A stretch of 64,000 bases of DNA from Maridesulfovibrio sp. Its GTDB lineage: Bacteria; Desulfobacterota; Desulfovibrionia; Desulfovibrionales; Desulfovibrionaceae. The DNA lies in contig NZ_OY781616.1 of the NCBI RefSeq assembly GCF_963677005.1, forward strand, positions 4,194,611-4,258,610, given 5' to 3'. The position numbers and the translations under genes were made by a program. The notes beneath the pieces are model-generated. The model saw only the letters and a list, made by a program, of their open reading frames with translations, had not been told where the DNA came from and made no database searches. Positions 1 to 9,272 of this stretch are shown here, piece by piece; within the stretch, counting starts at the first letter, position 1; each line of letters begins with the position of its first letter.

Positions 1-483
1 GTCTTGCCGCTTAAGATTGCCGGAGATACCGGGGTTGAGCATTCCGCTGAAACTGAAGCTCTGCAAACAGGACTGAGGGTTCTGTATGTGGATGACGACA
101 AGATAACTCAACTTGCCACTTCGATAACTCTTAAGAAAATGGGCTGCCGTGTACAGCTTGCCGATAACGGTGCGATGGCGTTGCAGGCCTTGGTGGATGC
201 GGAGTTCGATGTGGTGCTGATGGATATCCAGATGCCTGTGATGGACGGAGTCTCGGCAATAAAAGCAGTACGAAGCGGCGAGGCCGGAGAGCACTGCCGC
301 TCGGTTCCGATAATAGCCATGACGGCATACGCCATGACCGGGGATGATCATAAATTCATGGAATCAGGCGCAAACGGTTATCTGGCCAAGCCTGTTTTAA
401 AGGAAGATCTGGAAGACGCCATGCAAAGGGTCCGGGAATATCATATTGATCCGGGTGACCTGATCCGTGGTTGCGCACAATGA
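1..483 (+). CDS. C-terminal part of a hybrid histidine kinase (receiver domain), cut by the window edge
   Basis: The reading frame is open through the left edge. The first residues (VLPLKIAG) look like the last strand of a kinase ATPase domain, so this is probably the tail of a hybrid sensor kinase rather than a free CheY. The receiver domain covers about residues 25-145. It has an acidic pair (YVDDDK), the phosphoacceptor aspartate in LMDIQMPVMDG, the Thr of MTAYA and the Lys of AKPV, so it should accept phosphate. A TTG at 4 could start a free-standing protein, but no ribosome site is visible because the sequence begins there. Partner and signal are unknown. Confidence 0.8.
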   Translation, partial: VLPLKIAGDTGVEHSAETEALQTGLRVLYVDDDKITQLATSITLKKMGCRVQLADNGAMALQALVDAEFDVVLMDIQMPVMDGVSAIKAVRSGEAGEHCRSVPIIAMTAYAMTGDDHKFMESGANGYLAKPVLKEDLEDAMQRVREYHIDPGDLIRGCAQ

Positions 484-742
484 ACATTAGTCTGCTTTGT
501 CCGCTAACTCTGTTCCTACCGATAAATCGTGTTTTGTTACTTGCCTTCCGTACGAAAATGAGTAGGGTTTGATTCCTTCAACGTTGTAATCCTGTTCTTT
601 ACGGCAGTGCTGACATCCTTTCAGTATACTGCCGCTTCCATATATTCAAAATTCGCCGATGATTCCCTTCATTGTGGTGGAACTGCGTGTTCCGCTTCAT
701 GCTGCGGATTTCGGTGTTACCATATCCTGTAAGGAGGCCATG

Positions 743-1930
743 ATGCCTGTTAAATTTGCGGACCGCATGTCCACAGTACACCGGTCTTTTATCCGTGAAA
801 TCCTCAAAGTTACAGAGGATCCTTCCATTATTTCCTTTGCCGGCGGCTTGCCTAATCCGGAACTTTTTCCTGTTGCCGATCTTGAGGCCGCAGCCGTGAA
901 AGTCATGGAAGAGACAGGTCCCCAGTCCATGCAGTATTCAACCACTGAAGGTTTCCAGCCCCTGCGTCAGTATATTGCCGATCGCTACAGGGAGAAAAAA
1001 GGAATCGAGGTTGATGCGGATGAGATTCTGATTACCGCCGGGTCACAGCAGTGTCTGGACCTGCTCGGCAAGATTTTTCTGAATGCCGGGGATAACGTGA
1101 TAATTGAACGTCCCGGTTATCTCGGTGCTATCCAGTCCTTTTCCATCTTTCAGGCCGGGTTCAAGACAGTCGGTCTTGAAGATGACGGCCCCGACCTTGA
1201 TGAACTTGAGAAAGTTCTCGACAGCAGCGATGCCAAAATGTTCTATGCGGTCACCAATTTCCAGAACCCGTCCGGCCTTACTTACAGCAGTGAAAAGCGC
1301 CAGGGTGTGGCCGACCTCATGCGCGGGCGTGATGTGGTTTTCGTTGAGGATGATCCATACGGTGAACTGCGTTTTATGGGTGACTTCCACAAACCCGTGG
1401 TTCGCGGCTATCTGGAAGATAACGGCGTGCTGCTCGGTTCGTTTTCCAAAGTGGCGGCTCCGGGATTCCGTCTCGGATGGATGGTCTGTTCCGGCGAAAT
1501 GCGTGACAAGGCAATTATTGCCAAACAGGCATCCGACCTGCACACAAGCACCTTTGCCCAGCGCGTAATGCATCGTTATGTAAGTGATTATCCAATAGAC
1601 AGCCATGTCGAGAAAATCAGGGCGTGTTACGGCAAGCAGCGTGAGACCATGGTCCGGGCAATTGAGGAATACTTCCCCGCAGAAGTAAAGGTCACCCGTC
1701 CCGAGGGCGGTATGTTTCTCTGGGTTACCCTGCCGGAAGGAATGTCGTCCATGGATCTTTTTGACGAAGCGATCAAGAACAGGGTCGCCTTTGTTCCCGG
1801 ACGCCCCTTTTACGTTGACGGCAGCGGTGAAAACACCTTCCGCCTCAACTTTTCCAATTCGGACGAGGCGCACATTGAGGAAGGCATCAAACGTCTGGGC
1901 ACAGGCATAAAGAACTTTCTCGCCAAGTAG
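743..1930 (+). CDS. PLP-dependent class I/II aminotransferase (2-aminoadipate/LysN-like)
   Basis: A cytoplasmic fold-type I aminotransferase of about 395 residues. Visible features are a substrate/PLP region (ITAGSQQCLDLLGKIF), the Asn-Pro of NFQNPSG, the Asp-Asp-Pro-Tyr of VEDDPYGELRF, and the PLP lysine in GSFSKVAAPGFRLGW. This arrangement is typical of the 2-aminoadipate/aromatic aminotransferase group related to MocR C-terminal domains, but there is no N-terminal HTH here. The frame is open further upstream. I chose the ATG at 743 because AAGGAGG at 731-737 lies 5 nt before it; an ATG at 740 is less well spaced. The gene is monocistronic and ends in a strong bidirectional terminator. Substrate specificity cannot be read from the sequence. 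Confidence 0.88.
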   Translation: MPVKFADRMSTVHRSFIREILKVTEDPSIISFAGGLPNPELFPVADLEAAAVKVMEETGPQSMQYSTTEGFQPLRQYIADRYREKKGIEVDADEILITAGSQQCLDLLGKIFLNAGDNVIIERPGYLGAIQSFSIFQAGFKTVGLEDDGPDLDELEKVLDSSDAKMFYAVTNFQNPSGLTYSSEKRQGVADLMRGRDVVFVEDDPYGELRFMGDFHKPVVRGYLEDNGVLLGSFSKVAAPGFRLGWMVCSGEMRDKAIIAKQASDLHTSTFAQRVMHRYVSDYPIDSHVEKIRACYGKQRETMVRAIEEYFPAEVKVTRPEGGMFLWVTLPEGMSSMDLFDEAIKNRVAFVPGRPFYVDGSGENTFRLNFSNSDEAHIEEGIKRLGTGIKNFLAK

Positions 1931-2022
1931 CCGTTGCCGAACACTGCTTCCGGTTCTGCCAACTGCTTAACCAGTTCCCGCAAGTCGGACGGCTTAGGTA
2001 ATTTCATATTCAGATCAAAAAA

Positions 2023-2062
2023 CAGGCCGCAATAACGTCAGTTATTGCGGCCTGATCTTTTT
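2023..2062. terminator. Bidirectional rho-independent terminator between convergent genes
   Basis: A perfect 14-bp stem (2023-2036 with 2041-2054) with a 4-nt loop is followed by a T-rich tract on the plus strand. It is preceded by six A residues, which read as U on the minus strand. It therefore serves both the aminotransferase and the convergent flavodoxin-fold gene. Confidence 0.9.
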
Positions 2063-2130
2063 ACGGCACGTCAACAGCCCTGCGCAATGTTTTGCGAACA
2101 ATGTTTGCTGCTGCCGGACTGACTTTCCTT

Positions 2131-2703
2131 TTAACCGACGGTTTTTTCAAGCAGCCATGCGATGTTTTCGCCAAGTGTCTTCATGGTGGACAATGCTTCG
2201 GCATCGTTGTCGATATCGCCGGGTTCGCGCCCGAACCCGACATTCCAGTATGATGAACCGGGAACCACCATGCCGTTTATGAAAAAGAAGTGGTTGATTG
2301 AATTGAACACATGTATCGAACCTGCCCGGCGTGCAACAGCAACGCCTGCCCCTATTTTACGGGAAAGGAGGTTCCCGCCTGCACGGGTGACCATCCCGGA
2401 CCTGTCGATGAGGGATTTCATGTTGGAGGTCACATCCGCAAAATAAGTCGGCGAACCGAGTATGATGGCATCGGCTTCGACCATTTTGGCAATGTACTCG
2501 TTCATGTCGTCCTTTACTGCACACTTGCCATCCTTGCGCTCAAAACACTTGTAACAGGCGATACAGCCGGAAAGAGGTTTCGGTCCGATTTCGATCAGTT
2601 CGGTCTCAATTCCTGCCGCTTCAAGCGGGGCCAGTACTGCCTTGAGCATTATTGAAGTGTTCCCGCCTTTTCTGGCGCTGGCATTGAATGCTACTGCTTT
2701 CAT
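2131..2703 (-). CDS. Flavodoxin-fold NAD(P)H-dependent FMN reductase / iron-sulfur flavoprotein-like
   Basis: A 190-residue cytoplasmic protein that starts with the flavodoxin-like FMN phosphate loop (AFNASARKGGNTS). It has a cysteine-rich segment (SGCIACYKCFERKDGKC), an aromatic flavin-contact motif (LGSPTYFADVTSNMKSLIDR) and a second flavin loop (GAGVAVARRAGS). This is the NADPH-dependent FMN reductase/iron-sulfur flavoprotein superfamily common in anaerobes. The Cys spacing is not the full 4Fe-4S pattern of characterised Isf, so a cluster is uncertain. An in-frame extension runs to 2823, but the ATG at 2703 begins the conserved MKAVAFNAS and has a GGAG upstream. The PilZ gene ends just behind it (2729), so the two may be cotranscribed. 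Confidence 0.85.
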   Translation of the reverse strand: MKAVAFNASARKGGNTSIMLKAVLAPLEAAGIETELIEIGPKPLSGCIACYKCFERKDGKCAVKDDMNEYIAKMVEADAIILGSPTYFADVTSNMKSLIDRSGMVTRAGGNLLSRKIGAGVAVARRAGSIHVFNSINHFFFINGMVVPGSSYWNVGFGREPGDIDNDAEALSTMKTLGENIAWLLEKTVG

Positions 2704-2728
2704 TTCTGTCTCCGGGTTTGTTCTGTTT

Positions 2729-3673
2729 TCAGATTTCCGCCCAGTCGATATGCTGCTCGGTTTCATCACGGATTGTGCCGTGCATGGTGAACTGCACGCC
2801 GACTCTGTAAGATGTTCCGTCAAGTTCTTCTATGGAACGTATTTTTCCTGCGTACCAGTATGGTTTGAAGATTTTCTGTCTGAAATTAAACATGAATATG
2901 TTGATAAGAACATCATCGTTTATGCTGAATTTTTTGTGTATCAACGCTTCATGGGCGCTGACCCCGATTCCCCCGTTTGAAATATTAATGACATGGTTGT
3001 TCTCATGTCCTGTTGCGCGGGGATCGTAGGAATTTACTGCGAGGTCCGGTGCAGCATCCGCGAAGGTTGTTTCGTCCCCTTCAGGAGTTCCGCGCCAGAT
3101 TTTTACCCGGATAAACTGCTGGTCTATGACTCTTTTTCTTTTGTGACGGCGACGTTTCACCAGTGCGAATTCGGAAGGGGGGGACATGGTCATTCTTCCG
3201 CAGCCGTCGCTCCCGCATTCAAGGTTCTGTATCTGCGCCTTGAAGGAGTTTATCCTTACCGCTCCGAATTGCTCAGGGGCGAAAAGAAGGCTCAGTTCAG
3301 CCGGTGCGGACATTTTTGATATCCCGGTATCATCTATTATTTCGAGACGTATTCCTTCTTCGTTGGCTCTGGTTACCACGGCCCGGCCTATGACGTTTTC
3401 GTTGTTTCCGTAAACGGCCAGATCCATGATGGTGCCGCTTTTTTTGAAAAAGGAATTCAGATCCTGCGGTTTTTTCTGCCTGATTGTGTCTTTCGGAGTT
3501 GCCGGGCGCAGTACAAGGTAAACCAGAGCTGCAGCCAGCAGTGCGATGCATCCGGCTGCGCCGAGAATCAGCGGCATGGCGTCCGGCGGCATGGAGTTAA
3601 GGAATTTCAGAGCCGGATCGATTACAGTTGTATTCAGGGTGTCCATGATCCGGCTGAAGTCTAAATTGTCCAT
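2729..3673 (-). CDS. Membrane-anchored PilZ-domain protein (probable c-di-GMP receptor)
   Basis: About 314 residues. One N-terminal transmembrane helix (about residues 35-58, LILGAAGCIALLAAALVYLVL) is followed by a cytoplasmic region. A first, divergent beta domain spans about 75-170. A PilZ domain starts at an arginine-rich motif (KRRRHKRKR) and carries NISNGGIGVSA, matching the RxxxR and (D/N)xSxxG c-di-GMP contacts. This two-part layout recalls YcgR-like proteins with a PilZN-type domain. The ATG at 3673 is preferred over a TTG at 3679 because AGGA lies 9 nt upstream. A GGDEF cyclase elsewhere in the window (50386) could supply ligand, but no direct link is visible. Confidence 0.82.
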   Translation of the reverse strand: MDNLDFSRIMDTLNTTVIDPALKFLNSMPPDAMPLILGAAGCIALLAAALVYLVLRPATPKDTIRQKKPQDLNSFFKKSGTIMDLAVYGNNENVIGRAVVTRANEEGIRLEIIDDTGISKMSAPAELSLLFAPEQFGAVRINSFKAQIQNLECGSDGCGRMTMSPPSEFALVKRRRHKRKRVIDQQFIRVKIWRGTPEGDETTFADAAPDLAVNSYDPRATGHENNHVINISNGGIGVSAHEALIHKKFSINDDVLINIFMFNFRQKIFKPYWYAGKIRSIEELDGTSYRVGVQFTMHGTIRDETEQHIDWAEI

Positions 3674-4044
3674 TGTCAATTTTCCTGTAACTGGTATGAT
3701 GTCTTACTGGAAAAATCTGCCAGCATCCTGTTATGTATGTTTGCGGTTGGTCAATGTCAATCTTGCCTTTGCTCTGCGTAACAGAAGTGCATTTGATTTA
3801 TCCGGCAGAGTCTGTCTGCCGCAAATGGAGTGCGCACTGCTTGTGGTTTTTTCCGTGTTCCCGGCAAGCTGTTGAAGTGTCCGGAGCCTGTGCCGGGGAC
3901 CTGTCAAACAGTCAGTTAGCTCTGGACTCTGACGTGGATAGCGGATAATCACCTCTGCAGCGGACGGATATTGTCCGGTGATTGATTATTTTATCGTACC
4001 GGATTCCGCTTATTGAATCGGAACCTCAATACAGGCTGAATTTA
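3674..4044. other. Divergent intergenic region, no recognised element
   Basis: About 370 bp between the PilZ gene (minus) and the nuclease gene (plus). It should carry both promoters. I see no convincing sigma-70 or sigma-54 pair, no terminator and no ORF that looks coding. Part of the right side could belong to the nuclease gene if the upstream TTG at 3982 is used. Confidence 0.5.
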
Positions 4045-4902
4045 ATGCTTGAGAAAACTTTCTGTCACCTGAAGGGAATCGGAGTTACCACGGAAGCCAG
4101 ACTCTGGGAGTCCGGGGTGAACAATTGGCATGATGCTGTAGAAGGAATTTCCCTGCCTCTTTCCGCGGCAAAGGTCAGTGAGCTGGAACGCGGATGCGGT
4201 GAATCGTTGAAAAAACTGGACGAGAGCGATGCCAACTGGTTTGCGGATCGTCTGCCCGCATCGGACCAGTGGAGACTGTATTCCCATTTTCGTGGGAACG
4301 TGGCCTACATCGATATTGAAACTACGGGTACGGATGCCCATTGCTGCGACATCACCACGATTGCCCTGTGGAACGGCAGTGAAGTGAAGACCTACGTTCA
4401 GGGCCGCAATCTGTACGATTTCGAAGAAGAGATATCCCGCTATCAGCTTATAGTCAGCTTTAACGGAAAGTGCTTTGACGTTCCTTTCATTGAAAAATAT
4501 TTCGGAATGAAGATAGAGGCGGCGCACATAGACCTGCGTTTTGTCTTCCGGGCCCTGGGCATCACCGGAGGATTGAAGGGCATAGAGCACTATTTCGGCA
4601 TGGACCGCGGAGATGCCGAAGGTCTTGACGGTTATTTTGCCGTGCTTCTCTGGAACGAATACGAAATGCACGGCAATGAACAGGCTCTTGAAACGCTTCT
4701 GGCCTATAATGTGCTGGACAGCGTGAACCTGGAAAATCTCATGATCAGGGCTTACAACATGCACATAATGCGTTTTCCCCAGCATGATCTCAAGCCCATA
4801 GCCGAAAAGCCGGAACCGGAAAATCCATTCAAGGCGCATCGCGTTGTTGTGGATGCCATCAGAAGCAAGTACATGGCCACCGGGTCTTTCAGGAGGTTTT
4901 AG
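4045..4902 (+). CDS. YprB-like RNase H-fold 3'-5' exonuclease-type protein
   Basis: About 285 residues. The N-terminus (MLEKTFCHLKGIGVTTEARLW) is typical of the YprB family. The nuclease core has exonuclease motif I (AYIDIETTGTD), motif II region (LIVSFNGKCFDVPFIE) and a later acidic segment (HIDLRFVFRALG, then LAYNVLDSVNLENL), a DEDD-type arrangement. Family members are presumed exonucleases acting on nucleic acid; the substrate is not known. An in-frame TTG at 3982 would add 21 residues, but family length and the conserved MLEKTF start favour 4045. A terminator follows at 4948. Confidence 0.78.
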   Translation: MLEKTFCHLKGIGVTTEARLWESGVNNWHDAVEGISLPLSAAKVSELERGCGESLKKLDESDANWFADRLPASDQWRLYSHFRGNVAYIDIETTGTDAHCCDITTIALWNGSEVKTYVQGRNLYDFEEEISRYQLIVSFNGKCFDVPFIEKYFGMKIEAAHIDLRFVFRALGITGGLKGIEHYFGMDRGDAEGLDGYFAVLLWNEYEMHGNEQALETLLAYNVLDSVNLENLMIRAYNMHIMRFPQHDLKPIAEKPEPENPFKAHRVVVDAIRSKYMATGSFRRF

Positions 4903-4947
4903 GCTGTTGTTTCGTTTTTGAGGTTGTCAGGAAAATATTGCCTTCAT

Positions 4948-4980
4948 AGGCCGTTTCCTTCTCTGGAGACGGCCTTTTTT
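4948..4980 (+). terminator. Rho-independent terminator after the YprB-like gene
   Basis: The stem AGGCCGTTTCC / GGAGACGGCC has one mismatch and a short loop and is followed directly by six T residues. Confidence 0.88.
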
Positions 4981-5161
4981 GTTTTGGTATTTTAAAAAAA
5001 TAAGTAATTATTTTAGATGATTGAAGTCTAATTTGGCTCACTGTTTTTTGGTTTTGCGGTAGTCGCGGTCAAATTGGGAACACTCTGTGCATCGGGAGGG
5101 CAGTAGGTAAAGCATGCCTTTGTCATGAAAATATATTGATGTTCGATAAGGAGAATCACAG

Positions 5162-6151
5162 ATGCAGGAACAGAGTGCAATGAAAGTCGGCAAGGTCTAC
5201 CATCCTTTCATATCTCTGGACGAAATGGTCATCGACCCGTCCAACTACGATGACCGTCCTTTAATGTCCGATGTGGACATGCTGAGCGATCCGAATGTCG
5301 AGATTACCGATGTTCTGATTATAAATATGGTTCTCAAGTTTTTCTACTGCTATGTGCACAAGGAAGGGTTTTATAAGCCTGTGGACCTGGTGGAAGTCAG
5401 CCGTCTTTGCGAGATGTTCAGCCGCCATCGCAGTCTCAATGAACCGGATGATGACATCGAACTCATGAACTATCTGCGCCAGTGGTCCTTCTCACTGCGC
5501 ATGCTTGCGGATGTGACCAAGACCAGCCACATCATACGTTCCATCATTACCCAGAATATTTCTCCTAAACTCATGGAGCAGGATGAGTACGTCGGGCTGG
5601 ATATCGGAACCGGAACCGGGATACTGCTTCTGGCCCAGCACATTCATGCCCGCAGGAACGGGTTTGAGAACATAATCCTCTACGGCATTGAATATGATAA
5701 GATGGTCGGGCTCCAGAGTTACAAGATTTTCAAGGAACTGGGCATTGCCGAAATTATCCTCGGAGACGCCAGGGACAGCAGAAATTACGCTCCGCTGGAA
5801 GACAAGACTCTGACCTTTGTTTCAAACGAAACCGTTGCCGCCATGCATCAGCCCCTGAGACGGGAGCATTTTGTCTGCATATGCAACACCCTTTTCCGTA
5901 CCCTGGGCAGGAACATCAAGGACGCCGCATTCTTCCCGGAAGGTCTTATCGCCTTCTGCAAGGATTTGAACGTTTCCGTTCTGCTGGCCAAGAACACTGC
6001 TTTTCAGGGCCCCAAGGAATATCATGATATGAATCTGTTTCCGCAGGGCATTATCATTGAAGGCAATATAGTCCCGCTGCACAAGCTCGGTGAAGAACTG
6101 CTTCCATACCTCAGCGAGTGGGCTCAGGTCCGCCTGCCCAGACGCTGGTAA
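5162..6151 (+). CDS. Class I SAM-dependent methyltransferase, unknown substrate
   Basis: A 329-residue soluble protein. An all-helical N-terminal part of about 130 residues precedes a Rossmann methyltransferase core with motif I GLDIGTGTGILLLAQ, an acidic end of strand 2 (YGIEYD) and a GDARD segment for the adenine side. A downstream stretch (FVSNETVAAMHQPLRREHF, then a Pro after AAFF) is loosely like the double-E and post-motif region of protein arginine methyltransferases. That comparison is only an inference. AAGGAG at 5149 gives a clear start. It stands alone between two terminators. Confidence 0.78.
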   Translation: MQEQSAMKVGKVYHPFISLDEMVIDPSNYDDRPLMSDVDMLSDPNVEITDVLIINMVLKFFYCYVHKEGFYKPVDLVEVSRLCEMFSRHRSLNEPDDDIELMNYLRQWSFSLRMLADVTKTSHIIRSIITQNISPKLMEQDEYVGLDIGTGTGILLLAQHIHARRNGFENIILYGIEYDKMVGLQSYKIFKELGIAEIILGDARDSRNYAPLEDKTLTFVSNETVAAMHQPLRREHFVCICNTLFRTLGRNIKDAAFFPEGLIAFCKDLNVSVLLAKNTAFQGPKEYHDMNLFPQGIIIEGNIVPLHKLGEELLPYLSEWAQVRLPRRW

Positions 6152-6243
6152 TGTGGTCCGCGTTCTGCCCCGGTCTTCGGAGTATCATCCCGGAGAGCGG
6201 AGCAGCCGCAGCTTTACATGGCTCCATAAATATATCATAGTCG

Positions 6244-6270
6244 CGCGCCCTTCAGGGCGCGTTTTTTTTT
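6244..6270 (+). terminator. Rho-independent terminator
   Basis: CGCGCCC, a TTCA loop and GGGCGCG are followed by nine T residues. It lies 90 bp downstream of the methyltransferase gene. Confidence 0.93.
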
Positions 6271-6330
6271 GCTTCTTATTGTAGCGGTTCTATTCCCTTA
6301 ACTCCGCAAAAAACATATTTTAAAGACTGA

Positions 6331-6390
6331 ATTTGATGCGCTTCGCGCTTTGGTAATTTGATTTAGTCTCCGACGGCCAAAGGGGATAAT
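6331..6390. repeat. REP-like intergenic repeat, copy A
   Basis: The segment contains GCGCTTCGCGCTT followed by a TTGAT-type region and GGGGATAA. It resembles 43729-43823, which also begins with GCGCTTCGCGCTTTT. Copy A lacks the full return arm of the hairpin seen in copy B. Two partly matching intergenic copies 37 kb apart suggest a dispersed family. Confidence 0.55.
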
Positions 6391-6635
6391 CCATCTCTGC
6401 TCTTCACATCCCTAAGACTCGAAGCAAAGCTTCTCGCCTAAGGGCTGATGGGCCTTTGGAAACCCTGGCGGTTTAATTTTGTTGCCTCTAAAGGCACGGT
6501 TATAAATCAAAAAAATGCGAGTTGAGGCAGTAACTAGTTGTAACATTTTTTTAGCCGGAAAATGCCTTGACTGCGGTATGACCGGATGTATTCAGCCGTA
6601 TTGTAACAGCAAAAATCGGTTAACGGAGCTTACTT

Positions 6636-7817
6636 TTGGGCTTTGAAAATTTCGGATTGGATAAACGTCTTGTTTCCGGGCTTCGCAGTGCCGGTTATAC
6701 TCGTCCCACCCCTGTGCAGGAAAAGGTTGTCCCTGCCGTTCTGGCCGGGCGAGATGTGCTGGCTGCCGCACGGACCGGTACAGGAAAGACCGCTGCTTTC
6801 GTACTTCCTGTTTTGCAGCGTCTGCTGGATGCGGATGCCGGAAAACGCGGTCCTGTACGGGTGCTTGTGCTTGCGCCCACCCGCGAACTGGCCCTGCAGA
6901 TTCACGAAACATTTTTTACTCTGGGCCGGCAGACCGGGATAAGGTGCGCTGCTGTCTATGGTGGTGCCGGAATTTCCCCGCAGGCCCGGGACGTAAAAAA
7001 ATCCGCAATAGTTACCGCCTGTCCCGGCAGGCTGCTTGACCTGATGGCAAGAGACGAGATTGATCTTTCCGCAGTGGATATTCTGGTGCTTGATGAGGCC
7101 GACCGTATGCTCGACATGGGTTTCCGGGATGAAGTCCGCAGAATTCTGGATCAGCTTCCTGAAGAAAGAATGACTTTGCTTTTTTCGGCTACCCTGCCGG
7201 ACGGGGTGGCGGAGCTTGCCGGGCTGGTGCTTGCCGATCCTGAATTTATCCGGGTGGACGCCGCTCCGGTTGCCGAGGGAGTGGAGCACATGTGCTGTCC
7301 CGTTCCACTGCATCTAAAACAGCGTTTACTTAAATTTCTGCTGCGGGAGCTTGATTTTGAGAGTGTGCTGGTGTTTGTGCGAACAAAACGGTGGGCCAGA
7401 AGACTGGCGCAAAGGCTTTCCAAGTGGGGTTTCCGGGCCGCAGACCTGCATGGAGACCTTTCGCAGAGCAAGAGAAACAGGGCGCTTGACGGTTTCAAGA
7501 GCGGCGAATTCAACATACTTGTAGCGACAGATCTGGCCGCAAGGGGCATTGATTGCTCCGGAATTTCTCACGTAATAAATTATGATATGCCGGACTCCGT
7601 TGAAATATACATTCACAGGATAGGCCGGACCGGGCGCGCCGGACGATCCGGTTCCGCATGCCTGCTTTGCGCTCCGGAGGAAAGGGAACGACTGGTTGAG
7701 ATTGAAGAAAGTCTGGGTTACAGCCTGCCTTTGTATAATATAGACTCGTTCAACTATGATGCTCCGCCTTCAATTGAACCGGAGTCTGAAACAAAATTTT
7801 GTTTTAATAAAAAATAA
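6636..7817 (+). CDS. DEAD-box ATP-dependent RNA helicase (RhlE-like)
   Basis: A 393-residue helicase with all core motifs: Q motif region (GYTRPTPVQEKVV), Walker A ARTGTGKT (45-52), PTREL, TPGR-like CPGR, DEAD (153-156), SAT (184-186), ATDLAARGID and HRIGRTGRAG. It unwinds short RNA duplexes in ribosome assembly or RNA turnover. The C-terminal tail is short and not basic, unlike many RhlE proteins. It starts at TTG (6636), supported by GGAG at 6625-6628, 7 nt upstream. The TPGR motif reads CPGR, a small departure from consensus. Confidence 0.92.
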   Translation: MGFENFGLDKRLVSGLRSAGYTRPTPVQEKVVPAVLAGRDVLAAARTGTGKTAAFVLPVLQRLLDADAGKRGPVRVLVLAPTRELALQIHETFFTLGRQTGIRCAAVYGGAGISPQARDVKKSAIVTACPGRLLDLMARDEIDLSAVDILVLDEADRMLDMGFRDEVRRILDQLPEERMTLLFSATLPDGVAELAGLVLADPEFIRVDAAPVAEGVEHMCCPVPLHLKQRLLKFLLRELDFESVLVFVRTKRWARRLAQRLSKWGFRAADLHGDLSQSKRNRALDGFKSGEFNILVATDLAARGIDCSGISHVINYDMPDSVEIYIHRIGRTGRAGRSGSACLLCAPEERERLVEIEESLGYSLPLYNIDSFNYDAPPSIEPESETKFCFNKK

Positions 7818-7909
7818 TATTTTCCAGTGTATTAACGCGTTGCGCGGACTGACTGTTTAATCTTGAAGGCGTCCGTGCTATAAGATTCTGATCAAACGGA
7901 ATATAACTG

Positions 7910-9187
7910 ATGAAAAAATTCTGGCTTACCACCCTGGGGTGCAAAATAAATCAATATGAGAGCGAGTCCATTCGCCAGCGCTGGCTGGGGCTGGGCTATG
8001 AACAGGCTGAAAGCGATGCCGAAGCGCATGAGGTGGTTATAAACTCATGCGCTGTGACAGCTTCGGCCCTGCGCGACCTGCGCCGGACTGTCCGGGCTCT
8101 CAATCGCCGCAATCCTTCTGCGGAAATCATCATAACCGGGTGTGCCGCACAGGTCTTTGCCGAAGATCTGGCCGATCTCCCCGGAGTGACGGAAGTAATA
8201 CCGCAGGAACGCAAGGCCGACCTGTTGAGGCTCGGCGACAGTTCAGGACATGAATCAGAAAAGACCGTTTTCCAACCTTTTGAAATCAAGGATTACCAGC
8301 GCGCAAGGGCGGTTGTTAAGGTGCAGGACGGTTGTTCGCACCGCTGCACCTATTGCATCGTGCCCATAACCAGAGGTCCCAGCGTCAGCCGCAATCCGGA
8401 AGATGTGCTGAGTGAGATCAGACGGCTGCTTGCTGCCGGGTTCCGTGAGATGGTCGTCAGCGGAATCAATCTGAGCCATTACGGGCGGGAATTTCCCACT
8501 CCCATGGACTTCTGGGACCTGATGGAACAGATCGAAAACGAGTTCGGCCGTGAATGGGGCGGTCGGTTTCGGCTGCGCATCAGTTCCCTTGAGCCAGGCC
8601 AACTGGACGAAAGGGCGCTGGAAATTTTTTCCGGTTCTTCACTTATCTGCCCGCAACTGCATCTTTCCCTGCAAAGCGGGGATAATCAGGTGCTTAAGCG
8701 GATGGGAAGAGGGCATTACAAGGCGGAAGACGTTATTGTTTTTCTGGATAAGCTTCAGCAGGTATGGCCTGTTTTCGGGCTTGGTGCGGATATTCTGACC
8801 GGTTTTCCCGGAGAAACCGAAGAGGAATTCAAGAATACTCTGGAATTTTGTAGCATGCTGCCTCTTTCTTATGCTCACGTTTTCCCTTACTCTATAAGAC
8901 CGGGTACGGCTGCCGCAGAAATGAAAGGACAACTCGACGGGGCATTGAAGAAGGAGCGCGGTCGCATACTGCGCGAAGCGATAGAGCTCAAGAAAACTGC
9001 GTTTCTGAAGAAACTCTGCCAAAGGGAGAGTTTGAAAGTCCTTTTTCAGGATGAGAGCAAGGGTATCTGTGAATTTTATTCCACCTGCGAACTGGAGCAC
9101 CCGTTTGAAGGGACTGTTCCCCGCGAACTGGTGGACGTGGTGCCGGTAAAAGTCCTTGAGGACAGACTGCTCGTGAAACTTCTGTAG
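7910..9187 (+). CDS. mtaB: tRNA (N6-threonylcarbamoyladenosine-37-C2)-methylthiotransferase MtaB
   Basis: A 425-residue radical SAM methylthiotransferase. The N-terminal UPF0004 domain holds three cluster cysteines (Cys11 in LGCKINQ, Cys47 in NSCAVT, Cys78 in TGCAA). The radical SAM cluster cysteines are Cys142, Cys146 and Cys149 (CSHRCTYC). The signature LGCKINQYES and the rest of the layout fit MtaB (t6A to ms2t6A in tRNA) better than MiaB or RimO. It sits between the helicase and yicC with short gaps. Confidence 0.9.
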   Translation: MKKFWLTTLGCKINQYESESIRQRWLGLGYEQAESDAEAHEVVINSCAVTASALRDLRRTVRALNRRNPSAEIIITGCAAQVFAEDLADLPGVTEVIPQERKADLLRLGDSSGHESEKTVFQPFEIKDYQRARAVVKVQDGCSHRCTYCIVPITRGPSVSRNPEDVLSEIRRLLAAGFREMVVSGINLSHYGREFPTPMDFWDLMEQIENEFGREWGGRFRLRISSLEPGQLDERALEIFSGSSLICPQLHLSLQSGDNQVLKRMGRGHYKAEDVIVFLDKLQQVWPVFGLGADILTGFPGETEEEFKNTLEFCSMLPLSYAHVFPYSIRPGTAAAEMKGQLDGALKKERGRILREAIELKKTAFLKKLCQRESLKVLFQDESKGICEFYSTCELEHPFEGTVPRELVDVVPVKVLEDRLLVKLL

Positions 9188-9272
9188 CCGGAACTCGATT
9201 TTGATAAAACTTTGACGGCAGCGTAAGGCCGCCTGTTGATACGCGAATGCAATATTAAGGAGAATTATATAA

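Larger units (their letters stand above)
6152..6635. other. 484-bp intergenic region with terminator and repeat fragment
   Basis: It contains the methyltransferase terminator (6244-6270) and a copy of a short GC-rich intergenic repeat (6331-6390). A further stretch to about 6500 has several short inverted repeats (AAGCTT-centred and CCAAAGG-like) but no coding frame. The helicase promoter must lie to the right; I cannot identify it securely. Confidence 0.6.

Noticed and set aside
1043..1873. 276-residue minus-strand frame
   Set aside because: Antisense to the aminotransferase; no motif.
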